A DNA stretch of 6,274 nucleotides from Alphaproteobacteria bacterium. GTDB taxonomy: Bacteria > Pseudomonadota > Alphaproteobacteria > JAEULC01. This document shows, in pieces, positions 1 to 5,307 of this stretch (its first letter is position 1; each line of letters starts with the position of its first letter). The stretch is taken from positions 1-6,274 of the forward strand of contig JADZDN010000385.1 in the NCBI GenBank assembly GCA_020851015.1, given 5' to 3'. Below the pieces are notes generated by a model. The model ran no database searches and was not told the DNA's origin. It saw only the letters and a list, made by a program, of their open reading frames with translations. The position numbers and the translations under genes are program-made.

Positions 1-364
1 CCGGCGCGCCGACCTTGATCGCCTGGTCCATGATCTTGCCGATCTTCTCGGCATGCGCCTCGCTGAGGCTGCCGCCGAACACGGTGAAATCCTGGCTGAA
101 GACGAACACCAGCCGGCCGTTGATGGTGCCGTAGCCGGTGACCACCCCGTCGCCAGGCACGCTCTGGTCGGCCATGCCGAAATCGGTGCAGCGGTGCTCG
201 ACGAACATGTCCCATTCCTCGAAGGAATCGGTGTCGAGCAGAAGCTGGATGCGCTCGCGCGCGGTCAGCTTGCCCTTGTCGTGCTGGGTCTTGACCCGGC
301 GCTCGCCGCCGCCCGCCCGGGCTGCGGCCCGCTTCTGCTCCAGCTGCCGGATGATGTCCTGCAT
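1..364 (-). CDS. pccB: Propionyl-CoA carboxylase beta subunit, N-terminal 121 residues (runs off the window)
   Basis: The protein is the carboxyltransferase subunit of the cytoplasmic biotin-dependent propionyl-CoA carboxylase, which moves the carboxyl group from carboxybiotin (on the alpha subunit) to propionyl-CoA to give methylmalonyl-CoA. The fragment begins [15 protein letters not shown] and continues with [14 protein letters not shown] (residues 31-44), [10 protein letters not shown] (49-58), [16 protein letters not shown] (69-84) and [20 protein letters not shown] (89-108). All are typical of the N-terminal carboxyltransferase domain of this family, whose members are about 510 residues long, so roughly three quarters lies outside the window. 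The ATG at 364 is the chosen start because the frame upstream has no ATG, GTG or TTG before a TAG at 418-416. A G-rich run at 380-374 is the only possible ribosome binding site. A closely related acyl-CoA carboxylase beta subunit cannot be fully excluded, but the match to PccB is strong. Confidence 0.93.
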   Translation of the reverse strand, partial: MQDIIRQLEQKRAAARAGGGERRVKTQHDKGKLTARERIQLLLDTDSFEEWDMFVEHRCTDFGMADQSVPGDGVVTGYGTINGRLVFVFSQDFTVFGGSLSEAHAEKIGKIMDQAIKVGAP

Positions 365-454
365 CGCGCCAAGGCCCCCCGCCGCCGCGGCCGCACCGCG
401 GCTTATCCTACAACCCTATTAGCATCAATGGGTTGGCTGCGCCAGCCGGAGCGC
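365..454 (-). other. Gap between the ATP12 chaperone gene and pccB, with a short hairpin
   Basis: This 90-bp gap follows the chaperone stop. It holds a short inverted repeat, GGCTG-cgc-CAGCC at 435-447, about 7 bases past the stop. The stem is only 5 strong pairs and no T-run follows on the minus strand, so I do not call a terminator. AT-rich sequence at 403-430 could hold a promoter for pccB, but no convincing -35/-10 pair is visible. Confidence 0.3.
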
Positions 455-1150
455 TCAGGTTCGCAGCAGGTCAAGAAAGCGCGCCGCCGCGCGCAGGTCG
501 GCCTCGATCTCGGCGCGGCGCTTGGCGGCCATCGGGTCCTCGCCCCATTTCTCGCGCTGATAGGCCTCGTCGAGGTCGGCCGCCGCCCAGGCCTGGTCGA
601 TGTCGATCCGCCGCTCGGCCAGCGCCAAGGCGAGCAGCACCGAGCTCATGCCGGTGGTCGCCACCAGGAGGCCCGCCAGGTGCATCGCGCCGTATTCCGC
701 GATGGCCACGCGGATCGCCCATAGGGCGGCCTTGGTCTGCCGGCCCGGCATCACGCCCGTCACGACCTTGAGCGGCGCGTCGTAGCGCATGACCGCCCAG
801 TCCAGCACCGGCTGCCACGCGGCCTCCTGGAGGCGGCGCAGGTCCTCCGGCTCGTCGGCGCGGTGGCACAGAAGGTCGGTCGTGGCGTACTCGGCGATCT
901 GGGCGATGGCGTGGGTGGGATCGGGCCGGATCTGGTCGAGCGCCGTCGCCGCCATCTTGGTCAGCCGCATGGTGGCGAGCTTGATCTCGCCGCCCTGGGC
1001 CGCCCATTCCTCGGCGATCGCCTGGGCGAGCGCGCGGGTCGGGAGCACGATGGCGGTGCGCGCCGGCGTGTTCAGCGGCTTGCCGTCCAGCGCGATGCCG
1101 AAGCCGCTTGCGGCCGGCGTGGTTTCTGCCGCCTTGAACCAGCGCTTCAC
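455..1150 (-). CDS. ATP12-family F1-ATPase assembly chaperone
   Basis: This 231-residue protein matches the ATP12 family in length and motifs. In mitochondria ATP12 binds free F1 alpha subunit and prevents its aggregation until it pairs with beta; the alphaproteobacterial homologues are thought to assist ATP synthase assembly in the cytoplasm. Visible hallmarks are an N-terminal RWFKAAE, then GFGIALDGKPLNTPAR (residues 16-31), a helix with AIAEEWAAQG (44-53), LTKMAATALD (63-72), the ATTDLLCHRADEP segment (89-101), a WQPVLDW helix (112-118), and a C-terminal EAYQREKWGEDP motif (195-206). The start is a GTG at 1150-1148 that overlaps the TGA of the upstream phosphatase gene by 4 bp, so translation is probably coupled. 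Nothing looks damaged. The next gene downstream is pccB. Confidence 0.93.
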   Translation of the reverse strand: MKRWFKAAETTPAASGFGIALDGKPLNTPARTAIVLPTRALAQAIAEEWAAQGGEIKLATMRLTKMAATALDQIRPDPTHAIAQIAEYATTDLLCHRADEPEDLRRLQEAAWQPVLDWAVMRYDAPLKVVTGVMPGRQTKAALWAIRVAIAEYGAMHLAGLLVATTGMSSVLLALALAERRIDIDQAWAAADLDEAYQREKWGEDPMAAKRRAEIEADLRAAARFLDLLRT

Positions 1151-1830
1151 GCGTGAAACCCCCGCTGCCTGAGCGTTTCCAGCAGCGCATGGAAATCGTC
1201 CACGACGGCGAGCGCGCCGGCCTGGGCCAGTTCTTCCGGCGGGTGATTGCCCCAGCCCACGCCGATCGCCTGGACGCCGGCATTCGCCGCCATCGCCATG
1301 TCGAATACCGTGTCGCCGATCATCACCGCGTCGGCGGCGTCGATGCCGGTTTCGTCCAGCGCCGAAAGCACCATGAACGGGTCGGGCTTGCCCGGGCCGT
1401 CATCGGCCGTGCGCAGCACGGTGAAATGTCCGAACAGCCCGTGCTTGTTCAGCGTGTTGACCAGGCCGCGCCTTCCCTTGCCGGTGGCGATGCCGAGGAC
1501 CGTGCCGGCGTCGCGCAGCGCGTCGAGCGTCTCGGCCGCGCCGGGGAACAGCGCATCGTGGCCGGGCACGCTGGCCGCCAGCGCGCGGTGCGCCAGCTTG
1601 TAGCTCTCGGTCAGCGCATCGGCGCGGTGGCGATGCGGTTCCGGCACGCTGGCGGCGATCGCCACCGCCAGCGGCAAGCCGATCGAGCGGCGGATCGCCG
1701 TGGGATCGACATCGTCGATCGCGTGGTCGCGGCAGGCCGTGGCGAAGGCCTGGACGATCGAATGCTGGCTGTCGACCAAGGTGCCGTCGAAATCGAACAG
1801 GACGAGGCGCGGGCGCGGCAGCAGGGTCAC
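1147..1830 (-). CDS. HAD-superfamily hydrolase, phosphoglycolate-phosphatase-like (subfamily IA)
   Basis: This 227-residue cytoplasmic protein is a haloacid dehalogenase-type phosphatase. All four motifs are visible: FDFDGT at residues 12-17 with nucleophile D13 and acid/base D15, T116 in IATGKG, K148 in GKPDP, and the metal-binding GDTVFD at 172-177 with D173 and D177. The roughly 60-residue helical insert between motifs I and II marks a C1 cap, as in phosphoglycolate phosphatases. The substrate is not determined by sequence; phosphoglycolate or another small sugar phosphate is a guess. The start is a GTG at 1830-1828 that overlaps the TGA of the upstream pseudouridine synthase gene (1829-1827), with a GAGGG about 11 bases upstream. 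The stop in turn overlaps the chaperone start. This HAD gene next to an RluA-family gene and an ATP12 gene is, from memory, common in alphaproteobacteria. Confidence 0.92.
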   Translation of the reverse strand: MTLLPRPRLVLFDFDGTLVDSQHSIVQAFATACRDHAIDDVDPTAIRRSIGLPLAVAIAASVPEPHRHRADALTESYKLAHRALAASVPGHDALFPGAAETLDALRDAGTVLGIATGKGRRGLVNTLNKHGLFGHFTVLRTADDGPGKPDPFMVLSALDETGIDAADAVMIGDTVFDMAMAANAGVQAIGVGWGNHPPEELAQAGALAVVDDFHALLETLRQRGFHA

Positions 1831-2846
1831 GGCTGCGCGCCCTCGAACGGGTCGTCGGTGCGGTCGGGGTCGAAGCCGAACAGCTTCCAGCTATCGCGCA
1901 GATCGGCGGGCAGCGGCGCGCTCACGGCCAGCATCCCGCCGCCGGGATGCGGCACGGCGATCGAGCGCGCATGCAGATGCAGCCGGCGCGCCGGCGCGGG
2001 CCCGAGCGCCGCCCGGCCCTCCTCGCTGTACTTGGCATCGCCCAGGATCGGCGTGCCGATCAGCGCGCAATGGGCGCGGAGCTGGTGCGTGCGGCCCGTG
2101 ACGGGCCACAGCGCCAGCCAGGCCGCCTTGTCGCCCGCCGTGTCCATCGTGTCGTAGAGCGTGACGGCGCGGCGCGCGTCCTCGTCCTCGGCGTCCACCG
2201 CCATCACGCGCTCGCCCTGCCGGCCCAGGCGCTTGGCGAGCGCCGCGTCGATCCGGCCCTGCGCCAGCTTCGGCCTTCCGGCGACGATGGCCCAGTAGAT
2301 CTTGCGCGTGGTCTTCTGGCGGAACGCATCGGCCAAGAGCGCGGCCGCCCTGGCCGTGCGCGCGAGCACCAGCACGCCCGACGTGTCGCGGTCGAGCCGA
2401 TGCACCAGGCGCGGGCGTTCCTTCGCGTCGAAGGTCAAGACGTCCAGCATGGCGTCGAGATGGCGAGGCGTGCCGGTGCCGCCCTGCACCGCCAGGCCGG
2501 CCGGCTTGTCGATCACGATCACCAGATCGTCCCTGTGCAGCACGGATCGGCGCAGCTTCTCGGCCTCGGCCGCCGGCACCGGCTTGCGCGTCGCGGCGGG
2601 GCGCGTCGCGGCTGGGCGCGTCGCGGGATCGCCGCCCCGATCGCCGAGGGGCGGAACGCGGATCGCCTGGCCGGGCTGCAAACGCAGGCTGGACTCGGCG
2701 CGCTTGCCGTCCACGCGCACCTGGCCGGTGCGTAAGAGCTTCTGCAGGCGCCCGTGGGTGAGCAGGGGGAAATGGCGCTTGAACCAGCGGTCCAGGCGAA
2801 GCTCGGCCTCGTCCGGGCCGGTCACCCGCGTCTCGACGCCGGCCAT
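1827..2846 (-). CDS. RluA-family rRNA pseudouridine synthase with S4 domain (RluC/RluD type)
   Basis: This 339-residue enzyme isomerises specific uridines to pseudouridine, most likely in 23S rRNA. An S4 RNA-binding domain spans about residues 16-65 (RLDRWFKRHFP, then GRLQKLLRTGQVRVDGKR). The catalytic domain follows from about residue 100: DDLVIVIDKPAGLAVQGG (106-123), the signature HRLDRDTSG (149-157) with catalytic aspartate D152, KIYWAIVAG (182-190) and GRTHQLRAH (251-259). Between the two domains is a low-complexity stretch, ATRPAATRPAATRKP, encoded by a tandem DNA repeat. The target uridines cannot be told from sequence; the S4 domain and length fit RluC or RluD better than RluA. The ATG at 2846 lies 3 bases after the crcB stop with no clear Shine-Dalgarno, suggesting coupling to crcB. 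The stop overlaps the HAD gene start by 4 bp. Confidence 0.93.
   Translation of the reverse strand: MAGVETRVTGPDEAELRLDRWFKRHFPLLTHGRLQKLLRTGQVRVDGKRAESSLRLQPGQAIRVPPLGDRGGDPATRPAATRPAATRKPVPAAEAEKLRRSVLHRDDLVIVIDKPAGLAVQGGTGTPRHLDAMLDVLTFDAKERPRLVHRLDRDTSGVLVLARTARAAALLADAFRQKTTRKIYWAIVAGRPKLAQGRIDAALAKRLGRQGERVMAVDAEDEDARRAVTLYDTMDTAGDKAAWLALWPVTGRTHQLRAHCALIGTPILGDAKYSEEGRAALGPAPARRLHLHARSIAVPHPGGGMLAVSAPLPADLRDSWKLFGFDPDRTDDPFEGAQP
2586..2630. repeat. Three-copy 15-bp tandem repeat inside the pseudouridine synthase gene
   Basis: Three consecutive 15-bp units start at 2586, 2601 and 2616, each beginning GCGCGTCGCGG. The third diverges in its last four bases. The unit length is a multiple of three, so copy-number change keeps the frame. 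It encodes the Ala-Thr-Arg-Pro-Ala repeats in the linker between the S4 and catalytic domains. Confidence 0.85.
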
Positions 2847-2849
2847 GGC

Positions 2850-3230
2850 TCAGGCCAGCAGCGAGCGCAGGAGGTGCAGCCCCGCGAACAGGCCGAGCAT
2901 CGACAGCGCGACCGAGGCGAGCACGTAGATCGCCGCCTCGGCCACCGCGCCGCGCTCGTACAGCACGTAGACGTCGAACGAGAAGGCCGAGAAGGTCGTG
3001 AAGCCGCCGAGGAAGCCGACGAACAGCAGCGCCTGCACCTCGCCGCCGGCCGACCATCTGCGCGCGAACAGCTCGACCAGCGCGCCATAGATCGCGCAGC
3101 CGATCACGTTGACGGCCAGCGTACCCCAGGGAAACGTGGTGCCGAGCCAAAGCGCGACCCGCCCCATCAGCAGGTACCGCGCGACGGAGCCGACGGCGCC
3201 GCCCGCGGCAACGGCCAGGATATTGATCAT
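2850..3230 (-). CDS. crcB: Fluoride channel CrcB (Fluc)
   Basis: This 126-residue inner-membrane protein exports fluoride as a dual-topology homodimer. Four hydrophobic segments are visible, at roughly residues 3-28, 34-55, 66-90 and 97-123. Family landmarks are GGAVGSVARYLL (10-21), the FPWGTLAVNVIGC segment (33-45) with the conserved Asn at 41, and GFLGGFTTFSAFSFD (72-86), which contains the phenylalanine and threonine/serine residues lining the fluoride path and the central sodium site. I place the start at the ATG 3230-3228 (MINILAVAAG), because an alternative start at 3266 adds a Pro/Arg-rich 12-residue leader absent from the family, and the usual length is about 125. No fluoride riboswitch consensus is visible upstream. 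The gene is probably part of the operon with the downstream synthase, and its usual neighbour rarA has been separated from it by the plus-strand island. Confidence 0.94.
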   Translation of the reverse strand: MINILAVAAGGAVGSVARYLLMGRVALWLGTTFPWGTLAVNVIGCAIYGALVELFARRWSAGGEVQALLFVGFLGGFTTFSAFSFDVYVLYERGAVAEAAIYVLASVALSMLGLFAGLHLLRSLLA

Positions 3231-3441
3231 GCGCGGCAACCTAGCGATGCCCCCCGGGCGATACAAGCGCGCCCCGGTCGCGGCTGACCCTGCAATTCAG
3301 CGAACCACCGGGGCCGACCGCGATATCGGGTCCGGCTCACGGCGTCCCGGCCTATCCCCAGGTTTATTTTGGGGAAGGGGCTATGCAAATCCTGTGTTCA
3401 TGGTATGTTCTTAACATCGACACTTTCATAATTGGTAGGCC
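3231..3441. other. Divergent intergenic region between crcB and the toxin remnant
   Basis: This 211-bp region separates crcB (leftward) from the toxin ORF (rightward), so it should hold promoters for both. The part near crcB is GC-rich and shows no clear promoter. From about 3354 it becomes AT-rich. It contains a 6-bp inverted repeat, TCCCCA at 3355-3360 and TGGGGA at 3370-3375, with a 9-base loop, and possible -10-like hexamers: TATGTT at 3404-3409 preceded by TG-G, and CATAAT at 3427-3432. No partner -35 is well placed for either, so promoter calls here are tentative. The TAG at 3436-3438 closes the toxin frame just upstream of its first possible start. Confidence 0.4.
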
Positions 3442-3894
3442 TTGGCGCCTTCAGATGCCGATCGCGGCTTAGGCGGCGACGGCGATCACTACGACTCCGA
3501 CCAGCCGAGGGTGCCGGCCGGAGATCCCAGCGGGCACGGAGGGCGATGGACCAAAGGAGGAGAAACACAAGCACGCGAGCCAATCCCGGCCGGTACAGTC
3601 GCGGGCGGCGTGAGACTTGGCGCCGCAGACTTGTTCGCGGCACTGGGCCGACTTGCCGCGAGAGCCGCTGGCCCCCTCGGGGTGCTTGGCGGGTTGTTGG
3701 TTCCGACGAACGAGGGACACGTCCAATCGGGTGTCGTGCCTGGTGTCGACGGTGTTCGTTTTGAGTACGACGAAGGGTTCCTGACGCTCACGCGCCGGGC
3801 GTCGTCGGGCGAGATAGAAACTCTGTCGGACCCGATGCTGACAGCCACAACAGTCTCGCATCGAAGCGCTATCAGGAACAGATCACCGGATTGA
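3442..3894 (+). CDS. Polymorphic toxin remnant, pre-toxin linker half (frame 1)
   Basis: This 150-codon ORF is the upstream half of a polymorphic toxin C-terminal region. QPRVPAGDPSGHGGRWTKGG (residues 21-40) belongs to the recurring RVPAGNPDGGQWT-type motif found before toxin domains in alphaproteobacteria. A hydrophobic Ala/Leu/Gly stretch follows (about 61-87), then LLVPTN (85-90) and PGVDGVRFEYDEGFLTLTRR (100-119). After about residue 125 the sequence stops resembling the family, and the expected continuation into the nuclease domain is in the -1 frame. The first possible start is a TTG at 3442, two codons after an in-frame TAG, with only a weak GG-rich stretch upstream, so any original N-terminal delivery domain is missing. 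The stop TGA overlaps the TTG that opens the next ORF (TTGA). I read this plus the next ORF as one broken gene. Whether any protein is made is unknown. Confidence 0.6.
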   Translation: MAPSDADRGLGGDGDHYDSDQPRVPAGDPSGHGGRWTKGGETQAREPIPAGTVAGGVRLGAADLFAALGRLAARAAGPLGVLGGLLVPTNEGHVQSGVVPGVDGVRFEYDEGFLTLTRRASSGEIETLSDPMLTATTVSHRSAIRNRSPD

Positions 3895-4217
3895 AGCCAG
3901 GACTTGCAGTCAAACTACGCGGCGTACGTTTCGATGGATGCGACGAGGTACGCAGGAGAATGCTTGAGGCCAAGGGCGAGAATTATGCGTGGGCGATCAA
4001 GGGCGATGACTTCGTCGACCACTATGATGGACGAGCTGATTTGGTGAGCCAAATGATCAGACAATCAGACGCAGCCAGAGATCGAATGGTTGAATGGCAC
4101 GTAGCAGAAAGCCGTGTTGCAGACGTGCTACGCAAAATTAGAGATGGGCTGGGAATCTCCAACATCGACATTCTGCATACTCCGCCGCTTCATCGCGCGC
4201 CGACGCTCGTTCAATGA
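3891..4217 (+). CDS. Tox-REase-5-like nuclease toxin domain, separated from its N-terminus by a frameshift
   Basis: This ORF encodes most of a restriction-endonuclease-fold toxin domain of the Tox-REase-5 type, predicted to be a DNA-cutting polymorphic toxin tip. In this frame the open stretch begins at 3765, and the domain probably begins before the TTG, with SKRYQEQITGLKPG (from about 3858). Visible core: GVRFDG with D15 (3933-3935), LEAKG with E26 and K28 (3966-3974), giving D-x10-E-A-K as in PD-(D/E)xK nucleases, then VEWHVAES (67-74) and NIDILHTPP (91-99) near the end. Starting at TTG 3891 would drop the first conserved helix, so the product is probably inactive, while the catalytic residues themselves are intact. 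The frame matches the previous ORF only after a -1 shift, equivalent to a missing base or a 3n+1 deletion near 3815-3845. GC falls to about 51% here (92 of 180 bases in 3961-4140). The stop overlaps the next ATG (ATGA), the usual arrangement for a toxin and its immunity gene. Confidence 0.7.
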   Translation: MKPGLAVKLRGVRFDGCDEVRRRMLEAKGENYAWAIKGDDFVDHYDGRADLVSQMIRQSDAARDRMVEWHVAESRVADVLRKIRDGLGISNIDILHTPPLHRAPTLVQ

Positions 4218-4633
4218 GCTTCTCAGTATACGTTACAGCGTTTGAGAACGAGAACAGCGCCTGGGTCCTTCCGGTCAGCGATATTCGCGCTCGGTTTGCA
4301 GATCAAACCATCCAAGAAGACCCCAACATGCTCTTCCTGTCGTTCGGTCATCCCAGCCTGCCCGCGACGGAGCTTGGCTATGAGCCAAACGTCAAAGGGG
4401 CAATCAAAGGCTTCTTCGCGCGCCATCCGCCGGAAGAACTGGAGTTCTGGGCCATCATCGCCAGCATCCTGCGGGACTATCCGTGCGTGCTCTATTGGCC
4501 GGGCACCAGCGCGGTCATGGGGAGCCTGGATTTACTGCCGCATTTGCCGAAGATTATGGTCGAGAAGCTGGGCATCCCGCTGGTGTCCACCGATCCCGAA
4601 CGAATCCGTCAGCATGTATGGGACCATTCATGA
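4214..4633 (+). CDS. Putative immunity protein, type A copy 1
   Basis: I do not recognise the family by name. The call as an immunity gene rests on context: the ATG overlaps the stop of the nuclease toxin ORF by 4 bp (ATGA), the product is small (139 residues), acidic (17 Asp/Glu against 10 Lys/Arg) and without signal peptide or membrane segment, and related copies follow in tandem. Such proteins usually bind and block the cognate toxin in the cytoplasm. Visible landmarks are EDPNMLFLSFGH (35-46), HPPEELEFWAIIASILRDYP (71-90), LYWPGTSAVMGSL (93-105) and the C-terminal STDPERIRQHVWDHS (125-139). No Shine-Dalgarno is visible, so translation likely depends on ribosomes finishing the toxin ORF. 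It is about two-thirds identical by eye to the copy at 4861, with the C-terminal half most alike. The ORF is intact. Confidence 0.75.
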   Translation: MSFSVYVTAFENENSAWVLPVSDIRARFADQTIQEDPNMLFLSFGHPSLPATELGYEPNVKGAIKGFFARHPPEELEFWAIIASILRDYPCVLYWPGTSAVMGSLDLLPHLPKIMVEKLGIPLVSTDPERIRQHVWDHS

Positions 4634-4663
4634 TCTGACAAACTCTCGCTGGATCATTGCGCG

Positions 4664-4846
4664 ATGGTATTCAGCATCTTCGTATCCAGGTTTCGTGACG
4701 GTGAATCGTCGACGTTCCCGGCGGATGTCTTGTCCCATCTGCCGGACAGCCGTGTCGAGGCGATGGGCATCCCTTGGGTGAAGACCGATGCCGAGCAGAT
4801 TCGCGACCATCTGCACGGTCGAGCCTCACCTGTTGCCGGTGCATAG
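4664..4846 (+). pseudogene. Putative immunity gene, type B copy 1, internally deleted and with its stop lost
   Basis: This 60-codon ORF is a shortened relative of the type B gene at 5308. Its first 20 residues (MVFSIFVSRFRDGESSTFPA) match the start of that protein, and the rest (DVLSHLPDSRVEAMGIPW onward) matches its residues 102-135. Between 4724 and 4725 it lacks the equivalent of 5369-5611, which is 243 bp or exactly 81 codons, so the frame is kept. The original stop position reads TCA instead of TGA, adding six codons (SPVAGA) before a TAG. The C-terminal motif RIRQHVWDHA has decayed to QIRDHLHGRA. The missing part contains the conserved central region (FWEIIAGFLRD, WWPGGGA), so immunity function is unlikely. 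The start ATG is preceded by the same CTGGATCAT stretch as its intact relative, and it sits 30 bp after the type A stop. Confidence 0.75.
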
Positions 4847-4848
4847 AC

Positions 4849-4852
4849 AGGA
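4849..4852 (+). promoter_or_regulatory. Likely ribosome binding site of the second type A gene
   Basis: AGGA lies 8 bases before the GTG at 4861. It supports that GTG as the start over earlier in-frame codons reaching back to 4774, which have no match in the paralogue at 4214. Confidence 0.5.
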
Positions 4853-4860
4853 CTCCGGCC

Positions 4861-5277
4861 GTGAGCTTCTCGATCTACATAAGCGTCTTCGACAAAGAAG
4901 ACAGCGCCTGGATTCCGCTCGCGGCGATTCGCGACCGGTTTTCCGGGCACGTTATTCACGAGGATCCGAACATGCTCTACCTGTCGTTCGGCCATATAAG
5001 CTTGCCGGCCACGGAGCTTGGATTTGAAGCTGGCGCCAATGACATGATCGATGGGTTCTTCGCACACCATCCTCCGGAGGAGTTGGAGTTCTGGGCCATC
5101 ATCGCCGGCATCCTGCGGGACTATCCCTGCTTGCTCTACTGGCCGGGCACCAGCGCGGTTATGGGGAGCCTCGAACTTTTGCCGCACATGCCGAAATGGT
5201 TCATCGAGAAGTTGGGCATCCCGCTGGTTTCCACCGATCCCGAGCACATCCGCCAGCATGTGTGGGACCACTCATGA
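4861..5277 (+). CDS. Putative immunity protein, type A copy 2
   Basis: This 138-residue protein is a close paralogue of the one at 4214, and the immunity role is inferred from that relation and from the toxin upstream. Shared blocks include EDPNMLYLSFGH, SLPATELG, HHPPEELEFWAIIAGILRDY, LYWPGTSAVMGSLELLPH and the C-terminal GIPLVSTDPEHIRQHVWDHS. Differences cluster in the first 30 residues (FDKEDSAWI against FENENSAWV, with a one-residue gap) and around residues 57-65, where toxin contact may have drifted. The GTG start is chosen because it aligns with the first codon of the paralogue and has AGGA 8 bases upstream. An in-frame ATG at 4774 would add 29 residues that overlap the deleted gene upstream and have no counterpart. 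The gene is intact, cytoplasmic by appearance and followed after 30 bp by the type B gene. Confidence 0.75.
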   Translation: MSFSIYISVFDKEDSAWIPLAAIRDRFSGHVIHEDPNMLYLSFGHISLPATELGFEAGANDMIDGFFAHHPPEELEFWAIIAGILRDYPCLLYWPGTSAVMGSLELLPHMPKWFIEKLGIPLVSTDPEHIRQHVWDHS

Positions 5278-5307
5278 CCGGATGACCTCGTGCTGGATCA
5301 TCGTGCG

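Noticed and set aside
435..447. Rho-independent terminator after the chaperone gene
   Set aside because: The stem is only five strong base pairs and no run of T follows on the minus strand.
1153..2157. Long plus-strand ORF of 334 codons across the HAD and synthase genes
   Set aside because: It is antisense to two clearly recognised genes, is rich in Arg/Ala/Gly with no domain, and arises from codon bias in GC-rich DNA.
1891..3150. Minus-strand ORF of 419 codons in another frame of the synthase and crcB region
   Set aside because: Its Arg/Ala/Gly-rich translation overlaps the synthase and crcB genes, which have full family motifs in their own frames.
3355..3432. Firm promoter call for the toxin cassette
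   Set aside because: The -10-like hexamers TATGTT and CATAAT have no -35 partner at 16-18 bp, so they are mentioned only in the description of the region.
3231..3441. Fluoride riboswitch upstream of crcB
   Set aside because: The conserved GGCGATGGTGTTC-like start of the motif is absent on the minus strand here.
3398..3643. Minus-strand 81-codon ORF opposite the toxin start
   Set aside because: Its Arg-rich translation has no recognisable feature and it lies opposite the linker motif coding sequence.
3815..3860. Programmed -1 ribosomal frameshift joining the toxin halves
   Set aside because: No X-XXY-YYZ slippery heptamer is visible in the overlap, and the sequence around the junction looks decayed, so mutation is simpler.
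4654..5271. Minus-strand ORF of 205 codons opposite the immunity genes
   Set aside because: It mirrors the plus-strand paralogues, whose proteins show conserved blocks; the antisense product has none.
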